In this document: positions 33,301 to 45,800 of the stretch, in pieces | Position numbering within the stretch: the stretch's first letter is position 1 | Layout: each line of letters starts with the position of its first letter | Source: Schistosoma mansoni | Taxonomy: Eukaryota; Platyhelminthes; Trematoda; Strigeidida; Schistosomatidae | Reading direction: 5' to 3' | Length of the DNA: 64,000 nucleotides | NCBI RefSeq assembly: GCF_000237925.1 | Contig: NC_031498.1 | Location: 9,946,422-10,010,421 of the forward strand | Made by a program: the position numbers and the translations under genes | Notes under the pieces: model-generated | The model's database searches: none | What the model was told of the DNA's origin: nothing | The model's input: only the letters and a program-made list of their open reading frames with translations

Positions 33301-34499
33301 TTGAATAATGATTAACAATGAAGATCTTAGGTCATGTATGACCCCTTATTAAGTAGTAGTCATGAAGATTGACTTGTAAGTTGACTTACTCTGTATAACT
33401 CAATCTCAACATTCACCACTTCAAATACCATAGTACTTTTAACCATTGACCTGCTCATATGTAACAGACATCTCTTGTTTATTGATTACTAGTAGTTATA
33501 ATGTCTTGATATTGCCACTTGATATTATAAATATTATTTCTGTCAAAATGTATTTGTGTGTTGCTTCTTTTCAATGTGATATATAGTATATTCAAATGAT
33601 CACCACTGTATTTCCTATTTTTATTTTACTACACGAAAACTCTTATAACACTAAACAGTTAAAAAGCCATATATCTATCTCCCAGAAAATAGTCCAATAG
33701 AATAGATACTATTACTGGATAATACGAATGAAATAAATAAATGTGATGGAGTGATATTAAGTCACGGTAAAACCAATAAACTGTATACTCATACAATTTT
33801 TCATTTATTTAGATCGTATTTCCAATTTCATTGAGTAAATCACTTACAGTTTCCACACCATCATGTATTTCACGAGTGTCTATTAATTAAATATATAAAA
33901 AAAGACAACTAATATTTTACAGTCTATATTCATACGATTCAAATATTCGTACCGTACTTTGATTGTTTCATCTTCAGTTATTTCCGAACAGAAGTAATAT
34001 TAAGAAAGAAGATAGAATACATTCGAACATAAGTCAGTAAATCAGTGTCTGATTTTAACACTGAATATACAATCATTAATGTAAAAGACAGTAGCATACA
34101 TCTAAAGAAATAATTATCTATAGGATGAAGTTGAAAGCACCTTTTCGATCTGAATTAAGATGAACTGTAAGTTTCAGTCTATTACGAAAGAGAAAAACAG
34201 ATCTTGAAATCTATACTTATTAGAAAACCGATACACGTGTTCACAAATAAAAAAGGTAAAGCGTTAAAAAGGAGAAAGTGATGTAACTCAGTAAATCAGT
34301 TGTACTTGTTAGTCATAGTATTTTAATCCTACGATATTTATGGATTGCACGCATACAATACACTATTGACAGTATTACCCAATTAAGGTCTATTCAATAC
34401 ATGACTATTAATCAATATAAATAAAACCTATGAAAAACCAATGGACGATCAAAGATTTTTCAGTTTAAAAGAGAAAAACTTTTGTAAATAAATACTTAC

Positions 34500-34636
34500 A
34501 TGACCATTTTGATCAAATGGATTATTGGTTAACTTTAATTTATCAAATAATATCGCTTGACGCATCCAATACGTCCCACTGGCTATTCCATCTGGATGCA
34601 AATGTATTCTTGGTGTAATTTGTGGATCACCTTTAC
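34500..34636 (-). CDS. T-box gene exon 3
   Basis: 137 bp. Acceptor TTTTTAG (AG at 34638..34637), donor CAT|GTAAGT (intron from 34499). It encodes 'GKGDPQITPRIHLHPDGIAS', then 'GTYWMRQAILFDKLKLTNN' and 'PFDQNGH'. This matches the T-box segment with PRIYxHPDSP and W-M-[KR]-Q..F.KLKLTNN, which includes part of the dimer and DNA-contact surface. Two bases from the exon complete the Gly codon begun in exon 2; it ends in phase 0. Confidence 0.95.
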
Positions 34637-34784
34637 CTAAAAAATTCATTAGGAAATGATGGTAATTGTGATTGATTTGCAAACCCGGTAGTTTTATACA
34701 ACAGATATGTTACAGTATCTGTTGAATAGTTCAAAAATAAATGATTGTGTAGAGAGCTGAAGAGACCTTTAAATCTATAATCTT

Positions 34785-34945
34785 ACATAGCTGAACGACC
34801 GTGAAAAACCAAAAAGCTCTTTCGTTATAGTACGAAACTTCTTGGGTACCTATATCTACCAACCCATCAGGGTTCAAACCCATGATCCTTAGACTTCATG
34901 GCGAGTGCTTTATCCTCAGACTACTGAGTTAGCATCGATTGGTTT
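34785..34945 (-). mobile_element. tRNA-derived SINE, minus strand
   Basis: Minus strand: A-box-like 'taactcagtagtctgagga', B box GGGTTTGAACCC (34867..34878), then a decayed ribozyme region ('aagaagtttcgtactataac', GAAAGAGC). The tRNA-like head is better preserved than in the 33 kb copy, the ribozyme worse. In T-box intron 2. Confidence 0.6.
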
Positions 34946-35324
34946 ATATGGTTCATTCGCAATTCAATTTAATAACTTAACAGTTCAGGTACGTCAGCCA
35001 GAATTGGCTATTTGAAGAATCTAATTCGATTTATAAATCGTTAATTTAATTCTATCCAATAATACGCAGTATTTTTTTAGTGCTAGTCCTGTTTTTCTGA
35101 TATAAACTAACGCTTGAATGAAGTGCTGAGACATATATCCAGACCTATAAATACATACAAATCCGATTGATCCCATGAAAATTTCTTCATGATAACCTAT
35201 GGTTGGTCCTAAGCGTAAATGAATAGCTTCTTTCGAATAGTTCCCAAACAATTATTGTAAATTAATCTTTTTTGCAAATTTTTAATGATAGAAATTTTTT
35301 GAATTTATGTTAACTTTAGGGAGA

Positions 35325-35485
35325 CAGTCACTGAAAACCTGGGAATACTGGATAGTAATTTCATCCTAATCTAAGGCTCCTCACATAGGCTAGCCAAGAC
35401 CTTCCACGGATCGAACCCAGGACCTTCAAACTACTTAATGAGTGCCTAACATTCAAGCCACTAAGTTGGGATCTACTGGTTTACA
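35325..35485 (-). mobile_element. tRNA-derived SINE with decayed hammerhead
   Basis: Minus strand: A-box-like 'ttagtggcttgaatgttagg', B box GGGTTCGATCC (35401..35411, consensus GGTTCGANTCC), then TGAGGAGCC, TAGGATGAAATTACTATCC and 'cagtattcccaggttttc'. That is the head-ribozyme-tail order of the family with several core changes. In T-box intron 2. Confidence 0.65.
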
Positions 35486-36236
35486 TTTCCAACTTCAGTC
35501 AGTTTTCCATACCGTGCGACTGTTATCCGATCACATCAGTGATATTTGTCTTACTCCCAACATGGTTAAACGTCAATAGTCACGCCTTCTCTCTGAAACT
35601 CCGAGAATCGTCTTTGAAATATATTTAGTAGTTGGTAAGTTAGTTATCTAGAATTTCAAATCTTATAAACTCTTTATAGTTAGAAATTACAAATTATAAA
35701 TTCTTAAATGTTTTCCTATATAGTTGTACCTTGAACCATCGGTTATACTAAAACTCTAAAGATATGTTTGTACTTGACAGCCTTTAATAACGTTCTGGAA
35801 AATAATAGTGTTTAGTAGTCGAATTTTGTAAGAATGTTAAAATTTTCTACCCATGAGTATCAAGTATGTATGTGATTTTCTGACAAAAACGACATAACAC
35901 AGTTTAACAAAACGAGAACAGAGTTTTACGTCTGAATAACCTGAAGAATATTTAAACATCCAATTGTTCCATCGGAGGATGCATCTGTTCATTACCCCAC
36001 GTTTTTCAGTCTCTTTTCCAATTTTATCAATTAAAGATGAAGATCATTCTGATATTTTATCAAATCTATACAGAACCAATTTCTTAATTATAGATCATTT
36101 ACAAAGACTCTTCTAAGTTACTAGTGTACAGAATTTGCTTCAATAACTGATAGAGAAACAATGAGATGTTTGGTAGGAAAATAAATAAAGTAAATTGGTA
36201 ATGAGTTATCTTTTAAAAAACAAACAATTTATTCAC

Positions 36237-36373
36237 CTGCATGAACCCAACTCGAAGTACGAAATGAATATCGATAACGTTTCTCATCACATGGTATAAA
36301 ATCCAACGCTAACATATAATGAGCATCAGGTATTAATCCAGACAGACGAATATGAAAATTCGGAAACATTCTT
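36237..36373 (-). CDS. T-box gene exon 2
   Basis: 137 bp. Acceptor TTTTACAG (AG at 36375..36374), donor GCAG|GTGAAT. It encodes 'RMFPNFHIRLSGLIPDAHYM', 'LALDFIPCDEKRYRYSFRTS' and 'SWVHA'. This matches the T-box start GRRMFPxFxVxxSGLDP...DxVPxDxxRYRYxxSSW. It was absent from simple frame lists because it has no internal start. Phase: one base completes Arg from exon 1, one base starts Gly for exon 3. Confidence 0.95.
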
Positions 36374-37424
36374 CTGTAAAAATATTGAAACAATTTAAGA
36401 AATATAAATAATTATCATAATAATTATTAATCAACCCTTACTTTTCCCTAAATATAAGAAATATATCCTGAAAACTTCTTTCAAGTTTAAATGTTACCAG
36501 TGATCAAGATGTTCTGAGTTGTAATTCCAGTATTAGAATACCTCAATTACTATGAATTGTTGAATTTTAATTAAGTGAACTATACTTAACAATAGTATGT
36601 TAGAATGAGAATTCACATATTATTGTTATTATTAGTGGCTTTATTGAATATTATATTTGTGGTACAAAATAGAATTCTCAACACAAAGTATTTCAACAAG
36701 TTTCCATTTCTTATTTCTTGATCTATCCTGACGACAAATACTGAGTAATCACCAGTTAGAAGTTAGCAGTCCAGTCAATCGACATTTAAATAATGTAAAT
36801 TCTTTACTCTGTATATCCTCAGTAGCCACAATATATCCGATTGGGCCTTTTGTAACTTGTACAATGAAAGGTTGTACACCTTTCAGAGACGCACCTGTAT
36901 AGGTTATGAAATTAATAGCCATAATGATGTATTAAAACAAAAAATTAGATAACTTGTTGAAATATCTAGATGGCAGGAATAGGTAGCCCAGATATTCATG
37001 AACATGAATTATTACTTTTTGAATATTAATTGAATCTCTATACTGTTTGTGGCCTAACATATCTTGTTTATATCTGGAAAAAATAAATGTCACTGTTGGT
37101 GACTTCTATCACTGTTATTCAGCTTGAATATACGTAAATAGGACTTGTATTTAATACAAATACCGATGTTCATTAGTTCAAAAGTGTTAAATTTAATCGA
37201 TTAATTAGAACCTGAATGAATTAGTATTTCTTCAAGATGCTTCACCGTACCGTAGCATTGTTTATAGCAGAAAAATCCATAAATGGCAAACAAAATTTCC
37301 AAAAATTAATTGCAATACATTGGGTATTTTCTGTTACATAACAGTCTAATAAGATGAGGCATATATAGAACAAATATGAACTAAGAAGCCTAAGAAAATC
37401 GTATCACTATAGTTTAAGACTTAT

Positions 37425-37545
37425 CAACACTTCATAATCCCAACCATGCAAACACAGGACCGAACTTAAGACCTTGCTTTTGTCAAAAATTGATATGATT
37501 GAATCATTGAGTTGAAACCTGGTAATACAAATTTTAAACATTAGA
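37425..37545 (-). mobile_element. Possible tRNA-derived SINE head
   Basis: Minus strand 'ccaggtttcaactcaatgat' followed by 'aggtcttaagttcggtcctg' resembles the A and B box heads at 34.9 and 35.4 kb. No ribozyme half is recognisable. In T-box intron 1. Weak call. Confidence 0.35.
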
Positions 37546-38011
37546 CAATTTTTGTTACAGAGTATCGTCACCTAACGTCTGTAATGAATTACTGTTGATT
37601 TGGCTTCACATACTACACTTCCAAATGAAACTTTTAAAAATATTTTTTGAAGTTTTTCACCAGTTGACAAATAATTATTATCGGATCGAATGGTTTTATG
37701 AAATGATAGAAACTAAAAATAATTCAAGTAACAGAACTGACCAGTGATACCCGATATTCAATTGTTATCATAATTGAATCAATTTGTGAGATAACCAACC
37801 TTCACAACATGTTGAATTTCGACAGACATTTCTCCCTCCCCCTCTCTCTCTATACATATCTATACACATATTCAATGCCTTCGTTTTATATCATCAGCAT
37901 TGTTATAATTAGTATACTAATAAACGAAGATTCGAACTTATCCTTTTCTTAAAAAGTAACCGTAAAACAAGAGTTAAATTCTTATTATTGTAATTATATG
38001 CCTTGACTAAC

Positions 38012-38565
38012 CTTCCACATTTGGTCACAATCATCTCAGTACCCAATCGATCAAAACTTTCCCATAAAGAAGCATTTTCAAGTGTAACTGATATATTTTT
38101 CATACTATTTGATTTCCACGATTCATTATTCAATACATAATCAATAATATCATGATTTGTCTTCGTTCTTATCGTTTCAATAAATTCACAATTTTCATTT
38201 AATCTATTCACTGGATTAATAATGGCATCGACAATATTACTATTATTATTCACATTCCAAGATGTATCAATAGTTTGTTTATTTATGGATACAGTATCAA
38301 TTGATTGATCATTTCTATGATGATAATTAGGCTCATAATAATCATAATTAGAATAATTATAATAATCTGTAGTAGGTAATGGATTAAAATTCGAACTCGT
38401 TGATACACAATCAAATTGGTAAGTATCTCCAATACAATTAGATTTCAAATATTTATTTGTATAATCACATTGGAGATTTGTATATGAATGGGATTTTTCA
38501 GTATCAAACTGTTCATTATCAGTTGATTGAAAATTATGATGATTACTACTGAATGAATTAAGCAT
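38012..38565 (-). CDS. T-box transcription factor, exon 1 (gene 22958..38565)
   Basis: First coding exon of a T-box DNA-binding transcription factor. ATG at 38565..38563 with an in-frame TGA five codons upstream. The 184 complete codons begin with an Asn/Tyr/Ser-rich low-complexity N-terminus and end with the first T-box block ('SVTLENASLWESFDRLGTEM' then 'IVTKCGR'). Donor is AAG|GTTAGT (intron from 38011). Joined to exons 2-7 the product is 654 residues with the T-box at about 158-355. T-box proteins bind T-half sites and control cell fate in development; this one would act in the nucleus. Relatives of the Tbx1/10 type are suggested by exon 5. No promoter motif is evident; the 5' flank has AAAC-type simple repeats. 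Confidence 0.9.
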
Positions 38566-38629
38566 CAGTGTTTCTTGTCAGTTTTATTTATTTGTTTGTT
38601 TGTTTTTTTTTACGCTAATTTGATTTCAC

Positions 38630-39284
38630 AATGTACCGTGATCATTTACACATGTGATTTAGTAAACAAAATTTGAGAATGGTAAATGTGTTAAACTAAA
38701 CACCTTGAAATAAAAATAGCCATCATCGTTATCATAATAAGAATAGTCAGAATAACTGGCGATGAATAAAGATACATGACACTATAGAACATTAATGCAT
38801 AAAACATTGTGTTGAAATTCACAAGTTTTCACTTTTAATATGAAACTATAATTTTTATTTGTTTAACAAAAAAAAACGTTAAGAGATAGATAATCTGGTT
38901 GAGTTTACACTTAATTCTTTTAGCCAGTGATAATCACCCCTTTACTGGTTTGTTACTTAGACAAATATGAAAATAAATTGTCCAATTGAAAAGGTTTGTG
39001 TACACATCAAATAAATTCTTTTTTGTGTGCTTTTTATAACTATTGGCCAATCATATTACATGAATTAACTAAAAGGGGTACAAGATATAGATGCACTTTT
39101 ATAGGATAAAAAATGTACAAAGAGGTGATTTATTATAGTCGATTTAGAAATAAGTGAAGCTTTATATATTAATGATACTTTTAGAATGTCTATTCTGCTT
39201 AAAAATATATCGAGTACTCTGATATGAGGGAACAGTTTAACAGATGGTTTTGCGCAGATTAGTCAAAATTGTGAAATTCTTAGT
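38630..39284. other. 5' flank of the T-box gene
   Basis: AT-rich DNA upstream of the T-box start codon; no core promoter element or other gene could be supported. Confidence 0.4.
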
Positions 39285-39500
39285 TATACATGACTACAAA
39301 TCCACGATGGATCGGACTAAGAACCTACTAGTCTCTGAATGAGTACTTGGCCATTGGACTATTGAATCTCAATCCAGTGGCACACATTTCTAAACTCAAT
39401 TAATTCACATCATACATTGAAGTCATGGATGCCACTAGCGAGGAATCCCACACTAGGACGAAACATTTATCTTATGTTACCTGATTTTCACTGATCCTCC
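39285..39500 (+). mobile_element. SINE with head and ribozyme in opposite orientation
   Basis: 39297..39390 is a tRNA-like head on the minus strand ('gattgagattcaatagtcca', B-box area near 39310..39325). 39425..39500 is a ribozyme half on the plus strand ('ggatgccactagcgaggaat', GGACGAAAC) and 'ttacctgattttcac'. The core CUGANGA reads CTAGCGAGGA. An inverted arrangement again. Confidence 0.5.
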
Positions 39501-39864
39501 AATGGAGCTGAACTCAAAAGGAATATCACCTACAAATAGACTGTAGTTCTAATGATAGATATTTTAGTCAAAGCAGGTAGTAAGACCTGGGTGATAGGGG
39601 TTCGATTTATGCGGTTTGTTATTGTACAACGGCACGGGGTACCACAGTAAAAACAATCTACTATCCAGGGCCCCCCAGCCTTTCGACCAGTAATTACTTC
39701 TTTTCTGCTAAATCACAACAGAAATTATCTTCTAGGATAGATACTTAAATCAAGTGAATTTTATTAACAACTATTAATTATTTTTAAGACAGTGAACTGT
39801 AAAGTATAAAATATTTAGTATAAGACAGTTTGTGGATATTGTTTAGATTTTATAGTTTATATCA

Positions 39865-39970
39865 CTAATTGATCCTAGCTAGACTACCACTGGAAACCAG
39901 GAAGCTCTGGACAGCTGATTTGTCGTAGTATGAAGCTCTCCAACAGTACGTATCCATGACAAGCCAATTT
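39865..39970 (-). mobile_element. Hammerhead-SINE remnant
   Basis: Minus strand: 'ggatacgtactgttggagag', ACGACAAATCAGCTGTCC, 'agagcttcctggtttccagt', 'ggtagtctagctagg'. Follows the family order with several core changes. Confidence 0.6.
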
Positions 39971-40939
39971 TGTAACAACCATTTGTACGTTTCTAACATG
40001 AACAATTTATTTCAATGTTTAATTTCATAGATATAGTCAATAAACATATATGAACTAAATCTCTATCAGATTGTTACGTAGTTAAAGCCAAATTCAAAGT
40101 CAGTGTTCTTTAAATCACTTTAATCGGAAAAATTAAATGAATACTAATTTTAAGAAAATATATACTATTGAACTATAGAATTACTTAATTAATCCAATGC
40201 TCACATGCCTAAACGTAAATCAATTGACTTAGACAATAAATACAATAAATAAATATGACTACTTATTATAGTAAAGACCTAAGATGCAAACTGGAAATAG
40301 CATTAGATATACTAGAGGTAATACTTTTAGTTTGCTAATATTCTTCATACACTATGCTACCTAATATAAACTTGAAACTATTACTTGTGAGTTCAGATTT
40401 GACAGATTCATCCTTGAGCAGAATTATCCTAATGGCTAGAAAGAATGACTTGTTATGCATACGCCGATTAACTATGCAGAACTTTTCTCGAAAGAACTAA
40501 TGAGAAGGCGGGAAGAAGATACTTTTGTTAATCTCAATATACATCTATATCTAGTTTAAAAAATTTACTTGAATAAATACATGATATCACTGGATCATTA
40601 TGCACTATAAATAAGAAAATGTAATGTATACTAAAAAAGGGGATATAGGGTACTAAACTGTAATACTAGGGTTATAATTAAATAAAAACCACTTGGGAAC
40701 AAAACAAACATTTCCCAACAGTTAACGATTCAATTAAAGCTTACAATTAGAGGAATATAAAAAATAACCGAAACTATATGTCAATAACCACGAATTAGGC
40801 GTACCGACGTCTCACAAATTAAATTTCTTGATTTGTAATCTTATCTTATTCGTTTCACCAAAACAACTCTTGTTGGTGTATTCACAATTACTTTGTAATA
40901 TACTAAAGTAAATGAGTGGATCATGTTGCTATATTTATT
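39971..40939. other. Intergenic DNA, nothing recognised
   Basis: AT-rich spacer with no gene or shared repeat. Confidence 0.5.
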
Positions 40940-41462
40940 TATTTTTTATTTAAACACATAAATATTGGTACAAGGAAGCACCAGATACACATGCGCCACA
41001 CAAATCAAATAGGATTTGTGTGAGTGCTGTGATACTGCTCAGGTGCTCAAACTGAAGCAGGTGGTTTTCTTAGGGGGCCACACCCGGAGCCTTTGACCTG
41101 AAGGGCTGATCCAACAGGCAGTGGAGCATCGTGAGGAGATGCAGTCCCATGGTAGCCGGTGACCAACGATTGATTCATACGCCATTTGTTCCATCAGGAT
41201 ACTGGAGCCCATGAGCACCATTGGTTTTGAATCAGGGTTTTCCAACTCCCCTAGGTGAACCAGCCGTGTCCACTAACCCGGTTAAAGCTCCGGACATTCG
41301 CTTTTCGTCCTCCCAATTTGTTAAACAACAGTAATGCCGTGAGAAGGCAGTGAGTAGGACTTCCCTGGCAGAGGCTATATATTCGCTGGCCATTTGAGAG
41401 CATTTCGAGAGGGAGAGCGGATTCTCCCCACTCTCGGCTGTACCAGGGCATTTGGAGGCTTG
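40940..41462 (-). repeat. 0.5 kb retroposon-like repeat, copy 2
   Basis: Same orientation as copy 1 (17441..17960). Minus strand: 'tgccctggtacagccgagag', 'cgaatgtccggagctttaac', 'taccatgggactgcatctcc', the hairpin CACACAAATCC/GATTTGTGTG (40995..41019), and an AAAT-rich 3' end (40935..40970). Two adjacent open stretches (41039..41245 and 41251..41487) span it; they are not conserved as one frame in the other copies and I treat them as non-coding. Confidence 0.75.
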
Positions 41463-41469
41463 TTGCTAT

Positions 41470-42584
41470 ATATATAAGATAATACAATTAATCATAGCAA
41501 TTAACAATCTAACTCATCTATACAAAATAGAACTCGTATTGTTAGTAAAACACCTAGATTTTCAAAAGTTGTTTGGGCGGTTTTTTTAGAGAAATCATTT
41601 ACACTTTTTAGTTTGTTCGTCCTTTGCACTGTAGTCGGTAGAACACGAACAAAAGCTTGTACATTTTGACATTGTATGAGATTTTCTTTAAACTCGTGGA
41701 TTACTTTAAATAAGCCTTACTACCATGCGTAATTTCATTTTAGAGTGGAGAATAAAGTACTTCTCTATGTTAGGTTTCCACTTTCCGTTTTGGTTAGAAT
41801 TAATAGTGAATTTATTGATCATCATTTAGTTCAACATGTATTGTAAACGACTAAATCTCGTTATAAAGTATATATTGACATTATTTTGATATGCATGATG
41901 AAATCACTATGCTACAAATCAATATTATTTATTTAAGCAATGAGCTCTGGAGGAATTTCATTAAGTCTACCCATCCAAACTTGTAATTTATCAATACACA
42001 ATTTTTAAGGTTCTAAATTTCCCTACGTACTGATAGAAATAATCGGATTCCTTCCTAGTTCTACAAAGAGAAACTGTTGCTTCTACAGCAAAACACAAGG
42101 ATGAAACAAAAAGACAAAATCTCATCCCACATCCTTACTAAACTATCAAAGGTGAAGAATAATAGCTATCATTGTTTTCATTTTATTTCTGCTTAAAACT
42201 TATGTTCAGAAATATCCTAGTATTTGTCAAACAGTGCTCCAGGAGTTTAATTAAGCTGTCATGGATTCAAAGGTGTCACATTGGACCAAATTCTTACATC
42301 ATATCACATTCCCGCTGGTAGTAGTAGTAATATAAAAGAAGACAAAAGGTAGAAGGGATGTCTCTTTACTGTGAGAATCTATAAATTATTTACATAATAC
42401 ATATACATATCCTTCAGTCGTTCATTTGCATCTTTCAGTGTGTGTTCTTCCAATGCCATGATTTCAATGCACTAAAACTCTTCACTCTGTTCGATAACTG
42501 TTGTAAATTTGATGCAACGTTCCGCTACACACTACTTCCAAACATTCTTGTGAGTAACGTCCACTACGGTAGTTGTAGCAGTAG
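41470..42584. other. Intergenic DNA, nothing recognised
   Basis: AT-rich spacer; no gene or shared repeat recognised. Confidence 0.5.
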
Positions 42585-42895
42585 TAGTAGTGAGTGAACA
42601 AGAACACGAGTGAGGACAATCGAATGTATTTAAGCACAAATTACAGACTATCACACCAAAACGGCATACATACAGTAAACAGTTAATTTGCAAAATAACA
42701 ATCAACTATCTCAATCTTAACTGTTCCTTCTGCAAATATCAGTCCGTCTTCTCTGATTTCATTGTTCATGCATTTTCGTACCGATTGCACTTCATTCCTG
42801 TTCTTTCCTTATCAATCTTCTGCCAAAAAACATTCTATGTCTGACCATCACCATATACGACTTATTTGGATATAAGTAGACCACATCACAGTAGT
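42585..42895. repeat. Repeat shared with 31.2 kb
   Basis: Second copy of the repeat at 31160..31440, in the same orientation and about 40 bases longer in the first third. Flanked on the left by a short GTA-rich stretch ('gtagcagtagtagtagtg'). Confidence 0.7.
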
Positions 42896-42899
42896 AGTC

Positions 42900-45800
42900 A
42901 CTTCTAGTATCATTACTATCATCTAAATGACGAATACACCATTTAATTGTTTTATTCAATCATTTCTTTTTAATTTTAATGTCACTATTACTAATACGAT
43001 TGTTGTTATGGTGAATAAGATAAGAAATTTTTATTGTAAATTTTAAATATTACAAATAGTATAAATATTATTTTTACTAATTAATACATTAGTATGTCAT
43101 TATATATTTAACTTATTTGCTTTAATGATTTATGTACAAACAAATTTTTCATTATTTATAATTGAATAAGAAAATCTTAGAAAAATTTTTTTTAATTTTT
43201 TTAAAAAATAGTTTTCAATCCCATTTACTTAAGTCATTAAAAAAACATATAGAAACTACTAAAATGTTGTTTTTCTTTTTGTACCTTAAAAAAAAGAATA
43301 TTCACTTAGAAATACATTTTAATTGTACATTTATGAACTTAAAGATATAGTTAATTAGAAGTGTCCATATAATACCCTTAGGTAATTAGAGTAGAAATAG
43401 ACCTAGTTCCTTTCAACTACACATCTATCTATCTATCTTTTCATTATCATAGGTTGTGATAAAGTGTAGGCTGAATTCGAATATATATACAAGGGACAGG
43501 ATAAAAGTGTTCTACTTTAATTATCTGTTTATGAATGAAAATATTTTGATTGAATCTTTACTGCTTTACTGCTACCATTATTATTCTTCTTATTCTTCTG
43601 TTGTTCTTAACAGTTTTTGTCAATGTCTCTGCTTTTTCTTGAACAAGTAATAAACAAGTCGAAAACTTGACTGCTGAATAGATATCTATATATCAGCTTG
43701 TTTATCTAGTCAGTTTTTGTTATTAAAAATGATTTTTATGACTTCAAAAAAACAGAATTAAAGGATAAGACTGTATTGTTAGAAATTATAAAGAAGTATA
43801 TTATACAAATAGAACAGAAGTAAATTAAGACTGGGACGAATTCTTCTATTGAACTATTCTTAAGAAAATTTCAAATAACCCCTTAAAAATGCACAAGATT
43901 AGTTTTTGAAAAACTTTTGATCATAAACTTAAGTTAGACGGATAGTAATTTGAAAAAAAATTACGAACAAGTGTGAAAAATAGTTTCTACTTTGTATGCA
44001 ACTAATCAACAATGAGTAATAATTGCCTAAAACGGGATCGAATCTAGAATTATCAGGTTTTGAAGATGATTTTACTTTTGGGCCAATTAAGTTGAATACA
44101 ATGGTTTAGTTTTTTCATCTTCAATTGATAAACGATCCAATGTGACTACCATCCAATGGTTAACTTTGGTTTTGCATAAAATGTTGATTAAACGTTTTGT
44201 ACTTAACTACATCACAAAATATTCGTTTGTGATTTTCTGTCCTCAGGCGTTAGTCAATTTATAGAAACTAGGGTACCTTTAGAACAGAGCTGGGGATTTT
44301 CATGCCACTAAATGCATTCAGTACTGCTTATACCAGTAAATCCTTTACTTCTGTTCATTGTTGACTACAGTACTTCTCGTTTGAAGCCAATTCGATTAGG
44401 TTACCTCAAGAAACAAAATTTTAAAATTTTGGATGAAGGGGAGAAATCTTATTTGTTATTTATCTGAGGCATTATCTTAAACTATTTTTGATCCAGATGT
44501 GTTGTATTACGTAATTTGTGTCCAGTGGAGGCCATTCATCATGAACAGTTAAGAGAGCTATGTTTGTATTCGAATCACTGGTCTTTGGCTGTAAATGAAA
44601 ATCAGATTATTATGAGAGCTATCTTAGCACTATATTATTGAGAGTAATTATTCTACAGCCATCACATTAGGATTTCTAGCCTTCCTTATAAACTTGAATA
44701 ATCAGTTTTCATAAAAATTAGGGGTGACTCCAAGTTTTTACACGAAATACAGATCAGTCTACTGATAATACTGGACTAACACGCTTAAAGATTTCTACAG
44801 CTGAATTATCCTTCGTCTCAAGTTAGCTACTGACTTGATACCTTCATTGAGGTCTTGGTATGATAATTTGGCTGTTGATGATCTATATTCTGGTCAACTT
44901 CATAAATATCAGTAGACAATATCCCACCTGTGAATGAGAGAAACTAAAGTTCAACAATAATTTGAAGCAGAAAAACTTCTGTTTAATCGATTAATACCCT
45001 GATATAGTAATATATCAAGTAAGCTCGTGGAGATGGATTTCTAGGTATTGATCTAAATCGAAAAGCTACTGTTCTACATTTTAATTGATCCAAATGTTCA
45101 GATCATTTTGAACTGGATAGCGTAAAACCAAGAGACTACTGTGAAAGTTTATAAAAGAAAGTATCCTTCAAACAATCAAAGGGACTAATAAGAAAGCAAC
45201 CAGGTGATCATGACAGTTAATGATTTGAAACGGACAAGTGTATAGATATTTAATCTGCCCTATAATCAAAAATAGTGTGCATTATTCAAATGTTTAATTA
45301 AATATTTAGGCGTTTACAATATACGGTCAGCTATGATACATACAAGCCTAAAAGAGATTACATGGCCTAATAAATATCAAGAGTTAAATAAAATGTTCAA
45401 AGGCATATAATATAGGGCAATTTCAAATAGGTCATAGAGGTGTAAACATAAATAAGGTGATATGATGAGTATTCATGAATAAAATAATGAGAATATAAGT
45501 AAAGGGGAGTGAAGTAATAATAATAATACTTATATTAAGGCCATGGTAACGATAATGATATGACGTACTTCTTTTGTACGCATAGTTCTGGTTTGAGCTC
45601 ATGGATGGTAAGAGCTTTGATACGAAGAAATCTAGGTAGATTTGAATGAATCACATAAACAACCTTAAAATCAGACTGTGGATCTGTAGAATGATTACAG
45701 TTGATTAGGTGTTCAAGTATAGAACTTCTAACTGCTTCCTTTTCACCCTTGTAGAACCAAACTGGTTATTAGTGTTCACACTTCCTCACGGAATTAATAC

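Noticed and set aside
35021-35251. Open frame of 76 codons in T-box intron 2
   Set aside because: No recognisable domain, lies inside the intron, and its phase is not needed by the T-box exons.
37835-37875. Pyrimidine tract and CT repeat as a promoter element
   Set aside because: It lies in intron 1 of the T-box gene on the antisense side and is best read as simple sequence.
41039-41487. Two adjacent minus-strand frames as a gene
   Set aside because: They lie inside the 0.5 kb repeat, and the other two copies have stops and shifts in the same region.
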